DNA of 64,000 nt from Dermacentor variabilis (lineage: Eukaryota; Arthropoda; Arachnida; Ixodida; Ixodidae), in assembly GCF_050947875.1 (NCBI RefSeq), contig NC_134568.1, positions 194,015,353 to 194,079,352 on the forward strand, written 5' to 3'. Positions 53,607 to 64,000 of this stretch are shown piece after piece (the first letter of the stretch is position 1; every line of letters starts with the position of its first letter). The notes under the pieces are model-generated. The model was not told the DNA's origin, made no database searches, and worked only from the letters and a program-made list of their open reading frames with translations. The position numbers and the translations under genes are program-made.

Positions 53607-56600
53607 GGAGTGGCGATACTCACCAGTGGCTGACTTGCGCGACCCTCCCGTGTCTTTTCTGCGATTAACCCACAGCATGCCAAATGTTTCGAAACACTGC
53701 TGGTGTGACCATACATGCCATCGGCTTTGCATCGCTCCATTGCCACGCAGGTCGAGAATAGTCAGAATTCTGCACTCTTCTGAACTCCGGAGCACCAAGG
53801 GGACTAATGCAACGAGCCTTGTAAGCAGGCCGCAGACAGATCCTCTTCACAAAGCGGCTTTGGAGGTTTCGTAATAGACGGTGCCCGAATTACATCCACC
53901 AATGACCATCAAAGCATCAGAACGCTCCGAAAAAAGTGATCTGAGGATAAAGAACCAAACTTACTCCTCCGAAATAGACAACGACCAATTTACGCCGACA
54001 CAAAGAGGAAGAACACAACACCAAGAGGAATACAAGTAAGACAAAAGTGTTAACAACTATCGTGACTATCTATCTATCTGTTATCTATCTGTGTTAACAA
54101 CTATCTATCAGTGCCACATACTTCGCTTACTACTTTTACTGAAAAGAAAAAGCTCGAATAACAACCTGAACAATTTTTCTGGCCTTTACCTTCTGCCAAA
54201 ATCTTTGTTTTTCTTTTATGCCGTCTTTTAAAAGCGACGCTTTCTTCTTGGGGAACACTGCCGGAATTTGCTCCCCATGGCTGCTGGTGCTGTCTTGCCT
54301 CATAGGCACGCGTCTCGCGTGGCGACACCACGCTCGCGCAAAAGCATGTGCACGTGCACCAGCTTCCATTAGGCCAGGGACGCTGGAGTGAAACGGGAAA
54401 AACAACGCTCAGCCTTACCGTTGTCCCTCGCGTCACCCCATACATCGGTCCCTACCATTCTTCCCTCTACAAAGATCGCCTTCGTCCTCGTGACGTCGCT
54501 GCGTCAACGTCTCCACAACATGCATTCGCATCAACTGCCGTTTTCAGTGAACGGTTGTCATAGGTACGGCTCATAAACATAAACATTCCATGCTATTGCA
54601 AGTTGTACTGATCACAATAACGGCAATTGTACGCATCGCTTTTAGTTTTACCGCATTTAAGGAACTACTTCACGAAAGCTTCGCTTCACACAGTTTAAAA
54701 CATGTGCGTTGCGTCCGCACTTTTTTTTCTCTTTCTTTGTTTTCTGCACACTCGTGTCTTGATATTACCCGCTCTTCGTTACTTCCACATTATTTCTCTT
54801 CGTTTTCTCTCTTGGATCATTTTATTTTGTAATCTTTGTATTTTATTCCATTATTAAATCTCGCAGTTATTACGCTTCGCTAAATAAACGCTCCCGAAGT
54901 CAGCTCGTTGCTTTGAGGAAGCCGGACTGGCTACTAATTTATTTTCGCTTTTATTTTAGAGCTCTTCAGCACCCGTTCCTGCGTTGAGCGTCGGCGTGCC
55001 TCGTCGGCGGCGTTATATATCATAACCGAGCGAACGAGAACAGGTGGAAGATGAAAGCGAACCCGGAGGCAAAAATGAAAGAAGAGCGAGCGAGGAGGGA
55101 AGTGGAGGAGGAGGAGGCTACAGGGAAAGCATGAGGTAGAAAGCGGAGAAGGAGCGAAAGGGAGACAGCCTGCGCATGCGCTGAGTTGCCGGTGGCCCCG
55201 GCATCCGCCGCCGCGTGGGCGATCTCATCTGCGCTTCCGAGGTGGGGCCAGGGTGGCTACGCTCGTCCGCGGTACCCAGCGCATGTGACATGTATCGTTG
55301 CTCCTGCAAGGGGTCATGGCGAGTAGTTACGTGTAATCCGACGCTCCCGTGGTTGTTGTCGCCGCTGACACTGGTGGCACGATTACCCTCGACGAAGGGC
55401 CGCTCTCGTCGTTGTTGGAACGAAAGCGTGAAAAGAAAAGCTTAGTGCCGCGCGAGACGGGCTGTGCGGCAACGATGGCTACGATATGGCACCAGAGTAG
55501 CGCGCGTCGAGTCTATGGAAACAAAGCGCGCTACTCACAGCGTTCGCTTCCTAATATGAACCTGTATAATCATAACATAATATATTGACACGCGAAATGA
55601 AAACACGTATAGAGCAGTGCTCACATTTCGCATTATGGAGTATCGTGGGTGAATTTTTTACACATGTATTGCTTTTTTTCCCTGCTAAGGCATTTTTTAA
55701 TCAGCAGAGACTGTTTCATTTTCATTCCGAAATTAGATGAAGTCTGTAATTCTTATTAAAGCGAGCAGGAGTTGATTGATGGTTTGTTTCTCTTTATCTT
55801 TTTGTTTTTCTAGCAACTCCACTTTGTGATCTGTGGTGTAATTACGACTAAATGACAAAAAGAACCGTAAGATGAATACCAGGGAGAGCTGTAGATAAGT
55901 ACTGAATCAAAATTGAGCAAGCGTGAATGCCGATATGGTTTCTACGCTGTGTACAGTTCGCCAGGGGACAGTTATTGTTGATATTCAGTCCAATTCAGCA
56001 TAACTGTGGAGCGTCTTTCTTACTTTTGTTACGCACGCACGTGCGTAACAAATATCACTTGGTGACCTGTTTGTTTTGGCGCCATGTTCACGAGCTCAAT
56101 GATTTCAACTAACAACCGATCTTGGCAGTCACTTCGAAGAATGGTCTTTTGATATTGTACTCGTGGTTTTGAGTGACAAAATTGCCCATTGTTTCTAACG
56201 TTCTTGATCAACAAACCAAAGGGCGCCACACAGGTCTACGAGTTCGGTAGTTGCCGACGTCGTAGGTGAATTTTTACTAGTTTTACTCGTATTTTGGTAC
56301 AGAATTTTTTTAATGTGTTTTGCCTAATTTTACTAGTCAACGGTCTTGTTGGTATCACCACAGTGTCGGCTGACATGGTCGAAGTAGCAGAGGCGTCGCT
56401 ACAAATATATGTGTGTAGTCATAGTATACATTTCACCGAAAACGAACAAACTGAGTTGTAACGCAGCACTGGATAGGTTGGACTTTTCGGTCACTGGAAT
56501 CGCAAAATTCACTCCAGGCCAAATGATGCACACCGTAAAAAAGGACGAGCTCGCTGCAAACGCGATGCGCGCCCTCGTAGAAACACGGGCATGAAGAATG

Positions 56601-56645
56601 GTTGCACTGAATGTTGTATGTGGTCTTCTCTGTGATGGCGACGTG
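53607..56645. other. No gene recognised; CpG-rich block 54990-55520
   Basis: Includes an imperfect TATC tract (54066-54110). A CG- and GA-rich block at about 54990-55520 contains GGCGGCGTTATATATC near 55008-55023, possibly a TATA-containing promoter. AT-rich DNA follows to 56640. A near-palindrome GTTACGCACGCACGTGCGTA lies at 56029-56048. No exon could be defined. Confidence 0.3.
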
Positions 56646-57035
56646 TCATTCGTATTTGTGGCCTGACATCTTAACAACATCTATGCTCGGCTCATGCTGT
56701 CGCTCAAGACTAGCAAGCAGTATACTCAAGGCGTCCAGTACCCACGGGGCGCTCGGAACGGCCGGAGGTTTCATGCTGCTGAGTAAAATACGGGTGGCAT
56801 CTAAGATTGACCGTCTCACCTTAACCACTTGTCGGCCTGTGTATGTTCCACATCGACAGTCGCGGAAGGCATAAGCTGCGCCGTAAGGCACGACTACTAG
56901 GTCGTAAGCCTTGCATTTAGAAGCTATAAGAAGGAGCGTTCGTCCCCTACACTGGCGTTTACGCTTCACACTATAGTATTCGCGACGCTTGTAGTATTGA
57001 CTCTGTGTCCGCGTAGAAGACGTCTTGGGGCACAA
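56646..57035 (-). CDS. Unrecognised open frame, possible exon
   Basis: A 129-codon frame with protein-like composition in its second half (KAYDLVVVPYGAAYAFRDCR, then CGTYTGRQVV). A splice-donor-like AAG-GTGAGA follows QVVK inside the frame, so the coding part may end there rather than at the stop at 56646. The C-terminal half (SMKPPAVPSAPWVLDALSIL) is hydrophobic and would be read only if unspliced. No family recognised, no neighbour exon found. It may be chance or a fragment of an unknown repeat. Confidence 0.22.
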   Translation of the reverse strand: MCPKTSSTRTQSQYYKRREYYSVKRKRQCRGRTLLLIASKCKAYDLVVVPYGAAYAFRDCRCGTYTGRQVVKVRRSILDATRILLSSMKPPAVPSAPWVLDALSILLASLERQHEPSIDVVKMSGHKYE

Positions 57036-57284
57036 ATGCGATTTTCGTCAGGCTAAATTGACCTATGTCGAATTATACAGATGAATTCCCATAATTCGCG
57101 CAGAGGGCTGTGAGGGATGCCGTAATGGTGGGCTCCGAATCAATTTTCGCCATTGATAGTGCTCTTACACCTCAGCCTAAGGTACCTACATGAATGTTTT
57201 CGCTTTCCACCTTATGAAGATGTAGTCACCATTGCGAGAAATTGAATCTTTGTCTTCGTGCTGTGCAAGAGAACGCCGTGGCCA
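57036..57284. other. No gene recognised
   Basis: Short unassigned interval before the SINE. Confidence 0.3.
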
Positions 57285-57482
57285 TTTAAATTAAATTGAA
57301 TTATGGGGCTTTACGTGCCAAAACCACTTTCTGATTATGAGGCACGTCGTAGTGGAGGACTCCAGAAATTTTGACCACCTGGGGTTCTTTAACGTGCACC
57401 TAAAGCTAAGTACACGGGCGTATTCGCATTTCGCCTCCATCGAAATGCGGCCGCCAACGCCATGACCACTGAGACAGCGCGT
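57285..57482 (-). repeat. Ruka-like tick SINE, inverted, B box deleted
   Basis: On the minus strand: TGTCTCAGTGGTCATGGCGT (A-box-like), a direct jump to GCGGCCGCATTTCGATGGAG, then the CACGTTAAAGAACCCCAGG core, GCGTGCCTCATAATCAGAAA and GTGGTTTTGGCACGTAAAGC, and an AATTCAATTTAATTT tail. The segment with the B box, present at 31881-31891 in the other copy, is missing. Confidence 0.8.
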
Positions 57483-59945
57483 TGTGAAGCCGCGCGTGTA
57501 GAAACGTCGTTTCGGCTTAATAAACGAAAACGCCACAGTCAGGTGCCAATGTCTCGCTAATAGTATAAGCGTTCGTCAATAAAACGAAGACAAGTTAACT
57601 TCTTGAAACGTTGTGTAGTTTGTTACATTAGTTAGTGACTGTGTAAATTTAGTCATTATAAAAGCAGATGCCTTAAAATCAGCAAATGCGTGCTGACATT
57701 TCTGCACTATGGATGGTACACCGTAGAACAAAATATACTCAACAAAAGCCGCCCGCACCTTAACAGAACACCTCTGGAGCCGGGAGATAGTACGGTGGCT
57801 CGGACGTTGGTGCGATGAACGGCGTGGAGCTCAAAGTGCCGTTTTTGCAACTTCAGAACACTGAGCATGCTAGCAGGTTCACCATCGGGAGATTCGAACA
57901 AGCACTCTTTTGATTGAATGAGATGAGTTGTTCGTACCCTTTCTTGAACAACCGACAAATCATACAAGAATCGCTGTTTTTTATCTGGAATACCACTTTA
58001 TCCTCTATATCTTTCTGTGTTTTGTGCCTTCTTACTTGTTCGCACAGTAATTCAGAGTAGCTGATCGAAAATTAAACTCCCTTGTGCATGTAGGAAACGG
58101 TCTTACAGGTGCCAAGTCAGTTTATGATATATCATTCTAGGGACGAATAGAAAATTTCACCCACGCAAGCTTATTGAGCCATTTTTTTTCTTTATGTCGC
58201 GCTTAAAAGTAAGAGAATACAGAAATGTCGCGTGGCTGTACTGAAGGTGCGCATTGCCCACGCGGAGTAAATGTTCGACACAACACACTGAACAGAAATG
58301 TGTCCTGTTTGCACGCGTGCTTACCCTCTGCCAAAAGGAGATTAGCAGCCACTGGGAGACAAGGCAAAAAAGAAAAACAACAACAAAAAAACACACACAC
58401 ACCCACACATTGAATACCATAGGTGAGGCAAAAAGCAATGCTAACTGTAGCCGATGATACTGAGACCTCCAAAGAAGGAAATGAATTCGGGAGGCACGCA
58501 CTGCAGCTTCCACTGAGCCGATCGGGAGCGCAAACAATAAAAGCATTCCTAGAATGATAAAAACAGGGCCGCTCTCGTGGATTGAGAATTCAATAAGAGG
58601 TGTCCTGAAACTCCTTTTGGAAAATCCGCACTCAATTGCGAGCCTCTTTCGCTCTCTCCCTATCTCTCTCTTTCGCCTCTTTTTTTTTTTTCCTTTTCCC
58701 GTGGATCCTTTCTTTTTCTCTAGGCGTATTCCAGAAGGTGGCAGGCCGCCGTGCGTGATACCGTTATCGCTTGCGTAGGGGAGACAGCAGTCACGTTCTC
58801 CAGGTAAAGCCGTCGCCATTGCGGCAGATAAGCCTTCCGGTCCGAAGGGGATTACGTTCGCAGAAGGTGGACAAAAGTAAAGCGCGCGTACAAGAATAAA
58901 ACGGACAAGAATAAAACGGAGTTTTTATCGCTTCTGGCAGAGACGGCCTGGCCGCCTCGCTGGCACTCCGACGGAGATTCAAGCCCTGGCGTTTGCCGCC
59001 TAGGACTGGCAGAGCCTCTGCCGCCTCTCAGAGAGCAGAGACGCCCAGGTTGCGTCAGCAGCAGCGTGATGTTTGCTTTCTACGCGCCGCACACAACAAA
59101 AGGCCGCCACCACCATGTTGACCGCGAGGACCCAAGAGAAAACATTGTTAGATTTCCGGCCCCGATCAATCGCAGAAAGGAACATTGGCCCCGCTTTTTT
59201 TTTACCGGCGCATCGGTTGAAACAAGCTTCGCGCGGCCTTTGGAAGCAGCGTAAGACCTGGATGAAAGACCCATATCTGCAAGCTTTCTCAGTTATACAG
59301 GGCGCGTCGCAGTGGAGCCTCTGAGCAATCGGTGCCCTGCCGCAGATTCCTCCTTCAGTGCTTGTACTTAAAGAAATTGAGTAGGAATTTTGTTTTCAGA
59401 GTTCTATTTTGTCTTCTTATTCATGCACCCCACTCACTATAGCTTTCAGCGCTGCCCAGGGAGTTTTCGTGAATGGCAAGTAGGATAACCTCGTAGGTTG
59501 TTGTTGCACCAGATTCGTGGTCGCGCATGCTAGAAATTTTGTTCATCTTTACCCTTCGTGTACTGAAAATGCATAACACGAAGAAAATTTCGCGTTTTAC
59601 ACAGGCAAACATTTTACGAGCATCACCTGTTAAACATTTTGATTTTTTGCACGGAAATTGGTAAATTAAGCCATGTTGTATTGTACGGTACTTTCCTTAG
59701 TTGCTGGACATTCCAATATTGGTACATGTGTTGTTTTATTTTGTGCCACCTGATCGTTTTGAAAGAATTGTCATGGTAGTTATGATATTGCTTTCCTGCA
59801 AGACGCACTTTCTGTGTTCGAAACTTCGTGATCACTGTCGCCAATTCAGTAGCAATAGGGCCGTGTCTAATCAGATTGCAAATGCGATGCCAAGAGAGTT
59901 ATATGATCTGGAATCTAAGTGAACACAGTTAATAGCTGTTATATC
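57483..59945. other. No gene recognised
   Basis: A 220-codon minus frame (58157-58819) crosses homopolymer and CT-rich tracts and is judged spurious. A CG-rich stretch lies at 58780-59330 without a definable exon. Remaining DNA is AT-rich. Confidence 0.3.
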
Positions 59946-60494
59946 CACAGAGTTTCATATAACTACAAGAGGGAACTGTGGCGCTAGTGTCTACGGAACC
60001 TGCAAACAGGACAGTTCAGCCAGCATGGGAATGATGGGTAGTAAACGGATTTGCCTAAACGGTGTCCTTCTGGCTTTAAACTACTTTGTGACATTGCAAA
60101 GTGATCATATTTAAGAAAGTATTACGTTATAAATAATTAAATAAACATTATTAACATTGTACGACGGCAGGATTCGAACACATAACCTATAACAAAGAAG
60201 CCCGATATTGAAACCATAACGCCACGGGCTCACGGACGAGCAGAACTAATTCAAATGGCAGCGATTAGGCGTGCTTGCCGAGTCTTACTATGCCTTCTGC
60301 ACTAAGAAAAAGTATGAATTACATTAAAAGTTAGTCCAATTTGGGCCCAGATAAAGCGTAATAAACGAAGCCACAACAGCGTTTGAAGCCTGAAGCACGA
60401 AGATCAGACAAATCCATGTACTAAGCATCATTCTCATGGTGGTTGAACGAGCGCAACGCCAGAGTTCCCTCTAGTAACGGTAGGGAACTCTATG
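59946..60494. mobile_element. Foldback/MITE-like element F, copy 2, with tRNA-like core
   Basis: Left end CCACAGAGTTTC...GAGGGAACTGTGGCGCTAGT; right end is the inverted version finishing GTAGGGAACTCTATGG. The ends share over 100 bases imperfectly. Flanks TTATAT and TTACAT could be a 6-bp duplication with one mismatch. In the middle, minus strand about 60240-60165, is a tRNA-like stretch: GCCCGTGGCGTTATGGTTTC followed by GTTCGAATCCTGCC, a strong pol III B-box match. No coding frame. Confidence 0.75.
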
Positions 60495-60640
60495 GTTACA
60501 TCTGAAACGATGCATGTACAAATAACAGACAGACTTGAGCACTGCGATTACATTTGATGACCACCGATTGCGCGTGCCGTTATCGTAATCGATAAGGTCT
60601 TTTGCTTTCTCGCCACAAGTTCACATATTAAAGAGATACA
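60495..60640. other. Short unassigned interval
   Basis: No gene. The last bases may already belong to the LTR-like end that follows. Confidence 0.3.
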
Positions 60641-60726
60641 TTCTTTTTTCAATCCTTGTTGTGGTATTTCTGCTCCTTCATCGCCACTACGTCGTGACAT
60701 CTGGTGGAGGTGCTAATTTTCAAGAC
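60641..60726 (+). repeat. Possible LTR 3' end with primer-site-like GGTGGAGGT
   Basis: CACTACGTCGTGACA followed by TCTGGTGGAGGTGC (about 60690-60717). It shares GGTGGAGGT placement after a CA end with 51780-51885. No coding region with retroviral motifs follows, so this is either a solo or a truncated LTR. Weak evidence. Confidence 0.28.
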
Positions 60727-61457
60727 AAAGTCAGGAATTTTTCAACACTAATCTATCAGCGCCCCACCAAGGACGACTACGACCAGCAAGAAAGCCTCAG
60801 TGAGATAACATTCCGAAAAAGTATGGACCCTAACCTGATATAGAACATTAACAGAAAGACTAGAGCCAAGTCAGCCGCTTTATTGAGAGCTCCAGCGTCC
60901 CCTGCAACCATCACGGTGCAGCAATGAAGGGAAGCCCCCAATCCTCTGGAGATCTTCGTCGTGCGAGCCTGGGAGCAGTCTGCAGCTAGTAAAAAAGTGA
61001 CTACGTTGAACAGCCTGAAAAGCGACGCCAAACTGCATATGTATATCTCTTCATCGAAGAGGGTGATCTCATATGGTTCGAGAACTGAGAGTTATCACTA
61101 ACGACGTGGCGTTTGGTTTGCAGCAGCTTCCTCAGGACCTCCACGAATGTCGTCCGAAGAAAAATAGCCGGTATGTTGCTGCGCGGATACGAGAGTGCAG
61201 CGACCAAATCATCGACATCGCCGTCTTTGTGCAAGAAATCACGTGTCTTTTTTTAAACGCCAAGCCCAGCTTCTCAGAGACGAAAGTTTGTTTCATTATT
61301 CGGGTGTAATGCAAGTACTATTCGCCCTGGATTGATACGCAACCCACCAAAGACCGTCGCAGGATTTCTATCGCAAGCTAAAACAATAAAGGAGACGTGT
61401 ATAAATGCGAACCACACAATATAACTGCAGCATCCCATGAGACAAGAAGTTCCTAGC
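60727..61457. other. No gene recognised
   Basis: Frames of about 80 codons occur on both strands without recognisable domains. Confidence 0.3.
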
Positions 61458-62085
61458 TGTTAGGGTTGGCGTCCCGCACCTCGTGCAGAAAGAATTTTCT
61501 CTCTCCCCACCTTCTTCCACCAGGCCTCGTCGAAATGAAGCGTGACTTACTCATTCGCCATGACCATTTCGAGTGTCTGCCGGTCTGGCGGAAGCCCGAC
61601 AATGTACAGGCCTCTTGTGTGTGCGTGTGTGTGTGTGTGTGCGCTCGACTTTAGAGGGACCCGTTCCTGGAACGGCCAAAAGTAGAACTTCCACGAACCA
61701 GCAACGCGCAAGAAAGACGGACAAGCGTCTACAATTCCAGGAGGTGGGACGGCCTCATCCTTGCAGCTGACTATCTGTGCCGGTCACGGGACGTCGACGG
61801 AAGCAAGAACCCTCCCACGATTGTAGAGAGCCTATTTAAGGAGCTCCAAAACGTACGTCTGATCACTTCATGCTCTTCTCATTTTCTTTCATCAACCTTT
61901 GAATAAACCGTGCATGTTTCGCACTAGAATTCGTCTCGCCCTTGCTTGGTCGCCATGGTCTACCGGATGCGTGCAGCCCGCCGACAACGCCACGCTACCC
62001 AGTAAGTAACGTCGATCGAGCTTCAATAGGCAGGCGTCGCTAGAACTCGGGAGCAGTACGATGCGCTACCCTGGAGTACGCAACA
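61458..62085 (+). repeat. 5' LTR of element C
   Basis: TGTTAGG...GCAACA, 628 bp. TATTTAAG at 61833-61840 and AATAAA at 61902-61907 match the positions in LTR-A. The R-U5 part aligns well with LTR-A, but the U3 part is largely different and includes a (GT)n run around 61616-61642 in place of the 46-bp repeats. Confidence 0.9.
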
Positions 62086-62389
62086 AACTGATTGGCAGCG
62101 AATCCAGGGTTCCGAATCCAGGGGATTCGGAATCCTCGAGACCCTAACTTGGACGACAACTACGATATCGTAGTCTCTTCGTCCTGGTGATAACGTTCGG
62201 AAGGAAGGTGTCTGGATTCATGACTGCATATGGTGAGTGCAAGGCTCTTCTTCACTAAGATATCACTAGGCTTTAGGTATGTTTTTTGGAAAGTACAGTG
62301 CAGTGCAGATTTTTCTGTAACCGTTGACGGAAGTTTTGAGTACGTCAAGGTTGTTATAGAGTGAAGAGTTAGCAGCATTAAGGGCACCC

Positions 62390-64000
62390 ATGAACTTCAA
62401 GGCATTAAAGAAGCCGGAATTGGTGAGCTTGGCCAAAGAGTTGGGCCTCAAAGTTGCCGAATCAATGAGAAAGCCAGAGATCATTTATGCGATCGAAGCG
62501 ATCGGGGCAGACGGCGATGAACTGAAGGAATGCCTAGAGAGCATTGCAGAGGAAGAGCGTAAGCGCCTAGAAGAAAAAGCAGAACGCGAGCGGGCAGCAC
62601 GTGACGCCAAAGAAGAGCGCGAGCGGGCAGCACGTGAGCCCAAAGAAAAGCGAGCAGCAAGTGAGGCCAAAGAATAGCACGACCTTGAAATGAAGCGCCT
62701 AGAGATTAAGCCCCTGAAAACTCAAAATACTGAAATACCTAGTACAGAGGCACGTGAAAACGAGCGCAGAATGACAGACTTGATGGCACCCAACGCAGTA
62801 GGAGGGGACATAGGTCTTTTTCTGGTACAGTTTGAGCGCACGTGTGAGAAGGCAAAATTCGCGAGAAACACGTGGCCGCAACGCTTGCTTACGTTACTGC
62901 CACGTGAGGTAGCTCATATCATTGCCCGCATGGGGAAAGAAGAAGCAGACGACTTCGATGAAGTCAAAGCGAATCTGCTTAAAAAGTATAGGTTATCAGT
63001 AGAAGCATTCAGGCGAAAATTCAGGGAAGTCGAGAAGATCAAAAGCGAGTCATACTCAAATTTTGCATACACCTTGGAGGTAAACCTGAAGGAATGGCTC
63101 AGAGAAGAGGGTGCACCCGGCGACGCCGAAGAGACAATGCAGTGCGTTGCTTCAGAACAGTTCTACCGCCGGCTGCCAGTAAACATCAAGCATTGGGTTC
63201 AGGATAGGCCAGGCGTAGACCCTATCACGAGAGCGGCCGATTTCGCTGAGGAGTACGTAACTCGCCGTGCGGACGAAGGCAACGACGCTCCTAAGAAGGA
63301 GATGAATAAATACAGACCCGACAAGCCAAAGCGATGGTCAAAGTCGAGTCGGTATAAAACAAAGGAAAGATCAGATTCAGTGAAAAGTAGCGACGAGGAC
63401 AGCGAAGGAAAAGAGGAGTCGTCCGAACAGAGGGTAGAAAGGCAAGAAAAAAAGGCTTCCGAGGCAAAGAAACCAGTAGTTTGCTACGACTGCCAGCAAA
63501 CGAGGCATATCTCCATGGGGTGCAGCAACCCAAATTAGTGTTGATGTCGCTAAGTAGTAACGTGGAAAATGTGAACTTGCTAGAACCATACATTCGAGAC
63601 CTTTTGGTAAACGGCAAAACGTGTCGGGTGCTTCGCGACTCAGCAGCCACAATGGACGTGGTGCATCCGTCGTACGTAGAGGAAGGCCAGTTCACGCGAA
63701 AATGTGCTTGGATAAGGCAAGCCGTGGAAACCTCCAGTGTTTGTCTCCTGTGACCAAGATTCATATCGAAGGACCTTTTGGAGCACTGGACACTGAAGCT
63801 GCCGTCTCAGCACATCTGCCACCACAGTATCCGTATTTGTTTTCTAACAACTCAGAGGATTTGCTACGACGCAAGGGAGTCGGGTTCAGTGAGGGAACAG
63901 TGCTAGCCCTAACTCGTCCAAAGGCAAGCGAGCTCGCGGCCAAGGCAGTGTATGAATGTCCAGTGGTGAAGGAAACAGGTTTGACGGAGAATTCGTCAAC
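62390..64000 (+). pseudogene. gag-pol of element C (broken, partial)
   Basis: Starts with the same SAP-like and charged coiled-coil region as A. An in-frame TAG at 62675-62677 interrupts it, and the same frame continues from 62678 through the SCAN-like capsid (LLTLLPREVAHIIARM, EAFRRKFREVEK, EQFYRRLPVNIKHWVQDRPG) to the zinc knuckle CYDCQQTRHISMGC, in which the usual G before H is R. A one-base loss near 63530 shifts frame. The next frame carries RDSAATMDVVHPSYV (protease-like) and is shifted again near 63750, after which IEGPFGALDTEAAVSAHLPP continues to the window end. Integrase and RT would lie beyond 64000. Not functional. Confidence 0.9.

Larger units (their letters stand above)
61458..64000 (+). 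mobile_element. Gmr1-like Ty3/gypsy element C (5' part, cut by window end)
   Basis: A plus-strand relative of element A. Its 5' LTR is 61458-62085, followed by the primer-site-like AACTGATTGGCAGCG, a leader and a broken gag-pol frame from 62390 to the window end. The internal sequence is closer to A than to B (for example the Gag start MNFKALKKPELVSLAKELGL). The 3' LTR lies outside the window, so completeness and target duplication cannot be judged. Confidence 0.9.

Noticed and set aside
56029..56050. Near-palindrome as a regulatory operator
   Set aside because: Short CG/CACGTG-containing palindromes occur by chance in this length of DNA; no promoter or gene is adjacent.
58157..58819. 220-codon minus-strand open frame
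   Set aside because: It crosses poly-T/poly-A and CT-rich tracts, has low-complexity K/R and F/V runs, no domain and no splice or promoter context; treated as a chance frame.

Overview
The window looks like a piece of a hard-tick (ixodid) nuclear genome. There are no bacterial genes, operons or ribosome binding sites. Coding potential is sparse and eukaryotic (TATA boxes, AATAAA signals, a GT-AG intron). The repeats match what I know of tick DNA: tRNA-derived SINEs with a 'CACGTTAAAGAACCCCAGGTGG' type core (Ruka-like, cited here from memory), a LINE 3' tail with a 'GGTTAACC' core, I-, CR1- and Penelope-type retroelements, hAT and MITE DNA elements, and a Gmr1-like Ty3/gypsy family. The tick assignment is an inference from repeat content; no host gene proves it.

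Layout. 1-2758: no recognised gene; a possible retroposon tail and a CpG-rich block. 2759-15905: a nest of two LTR retrotransposons on the minus strand. The older element A (LTRs 2759-3407 and 8665-9019 + 15624-15905, broken gag-pol 3931-8384) carries the young element B (9020-15619) inside its 5' LTR. B has nearly identical LTRs, a 4-bp target duplication (TCCT) and one intact 1503-codon gag-pol frame. 15906-19620: CpG-rich unique-looking DNA and a Penelope GIY-YIG fragment. 19630-25195: an almost full-length but broken I/R1-like LINE. 25235-28776: a repeat-X copy and a degenerate 2.74-kb hAT transposon with TIRs and an 8-bp duplication. 28777-35820: mostly unassigned, with SINEs and a small structured insertion. 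35824-37049: the one convincing host gene, a two-exon secreted peptide on the minus strand with TATA box, signal peptide, GT-AG intron and poly(A) signal. 37050-61457: a mosaic of repeats (tandem repeats, head-to-head tRNA-like arms, TIR/foldback elements, CR1-type LINE pieces, a MITE, SINEs) with long stretches where I see no gene. 61458-64000: the 5' part of a third Gmr1-like element (C), plus strand, cut by the window end.

The most interesting system is the Gmr1-like family (A, B, C). Its polyprotein carries integrase upstream of reverse transcriptase/RNase H, the Ty1/copia order within a Ty3/gypsy protein. Its Gag has a SCAN-like capsid region and a SAP-like N terminus, its protease-like region has DSA instead of DTG/DSG, and its integrase has D-D-X34-E spacing. 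Element B is structurally complete and may be, or may recently have been, mobile. Second is the unnamed secreted, lysine-rich, RGD-containing peptide gene at 35.8-37.0 kb.
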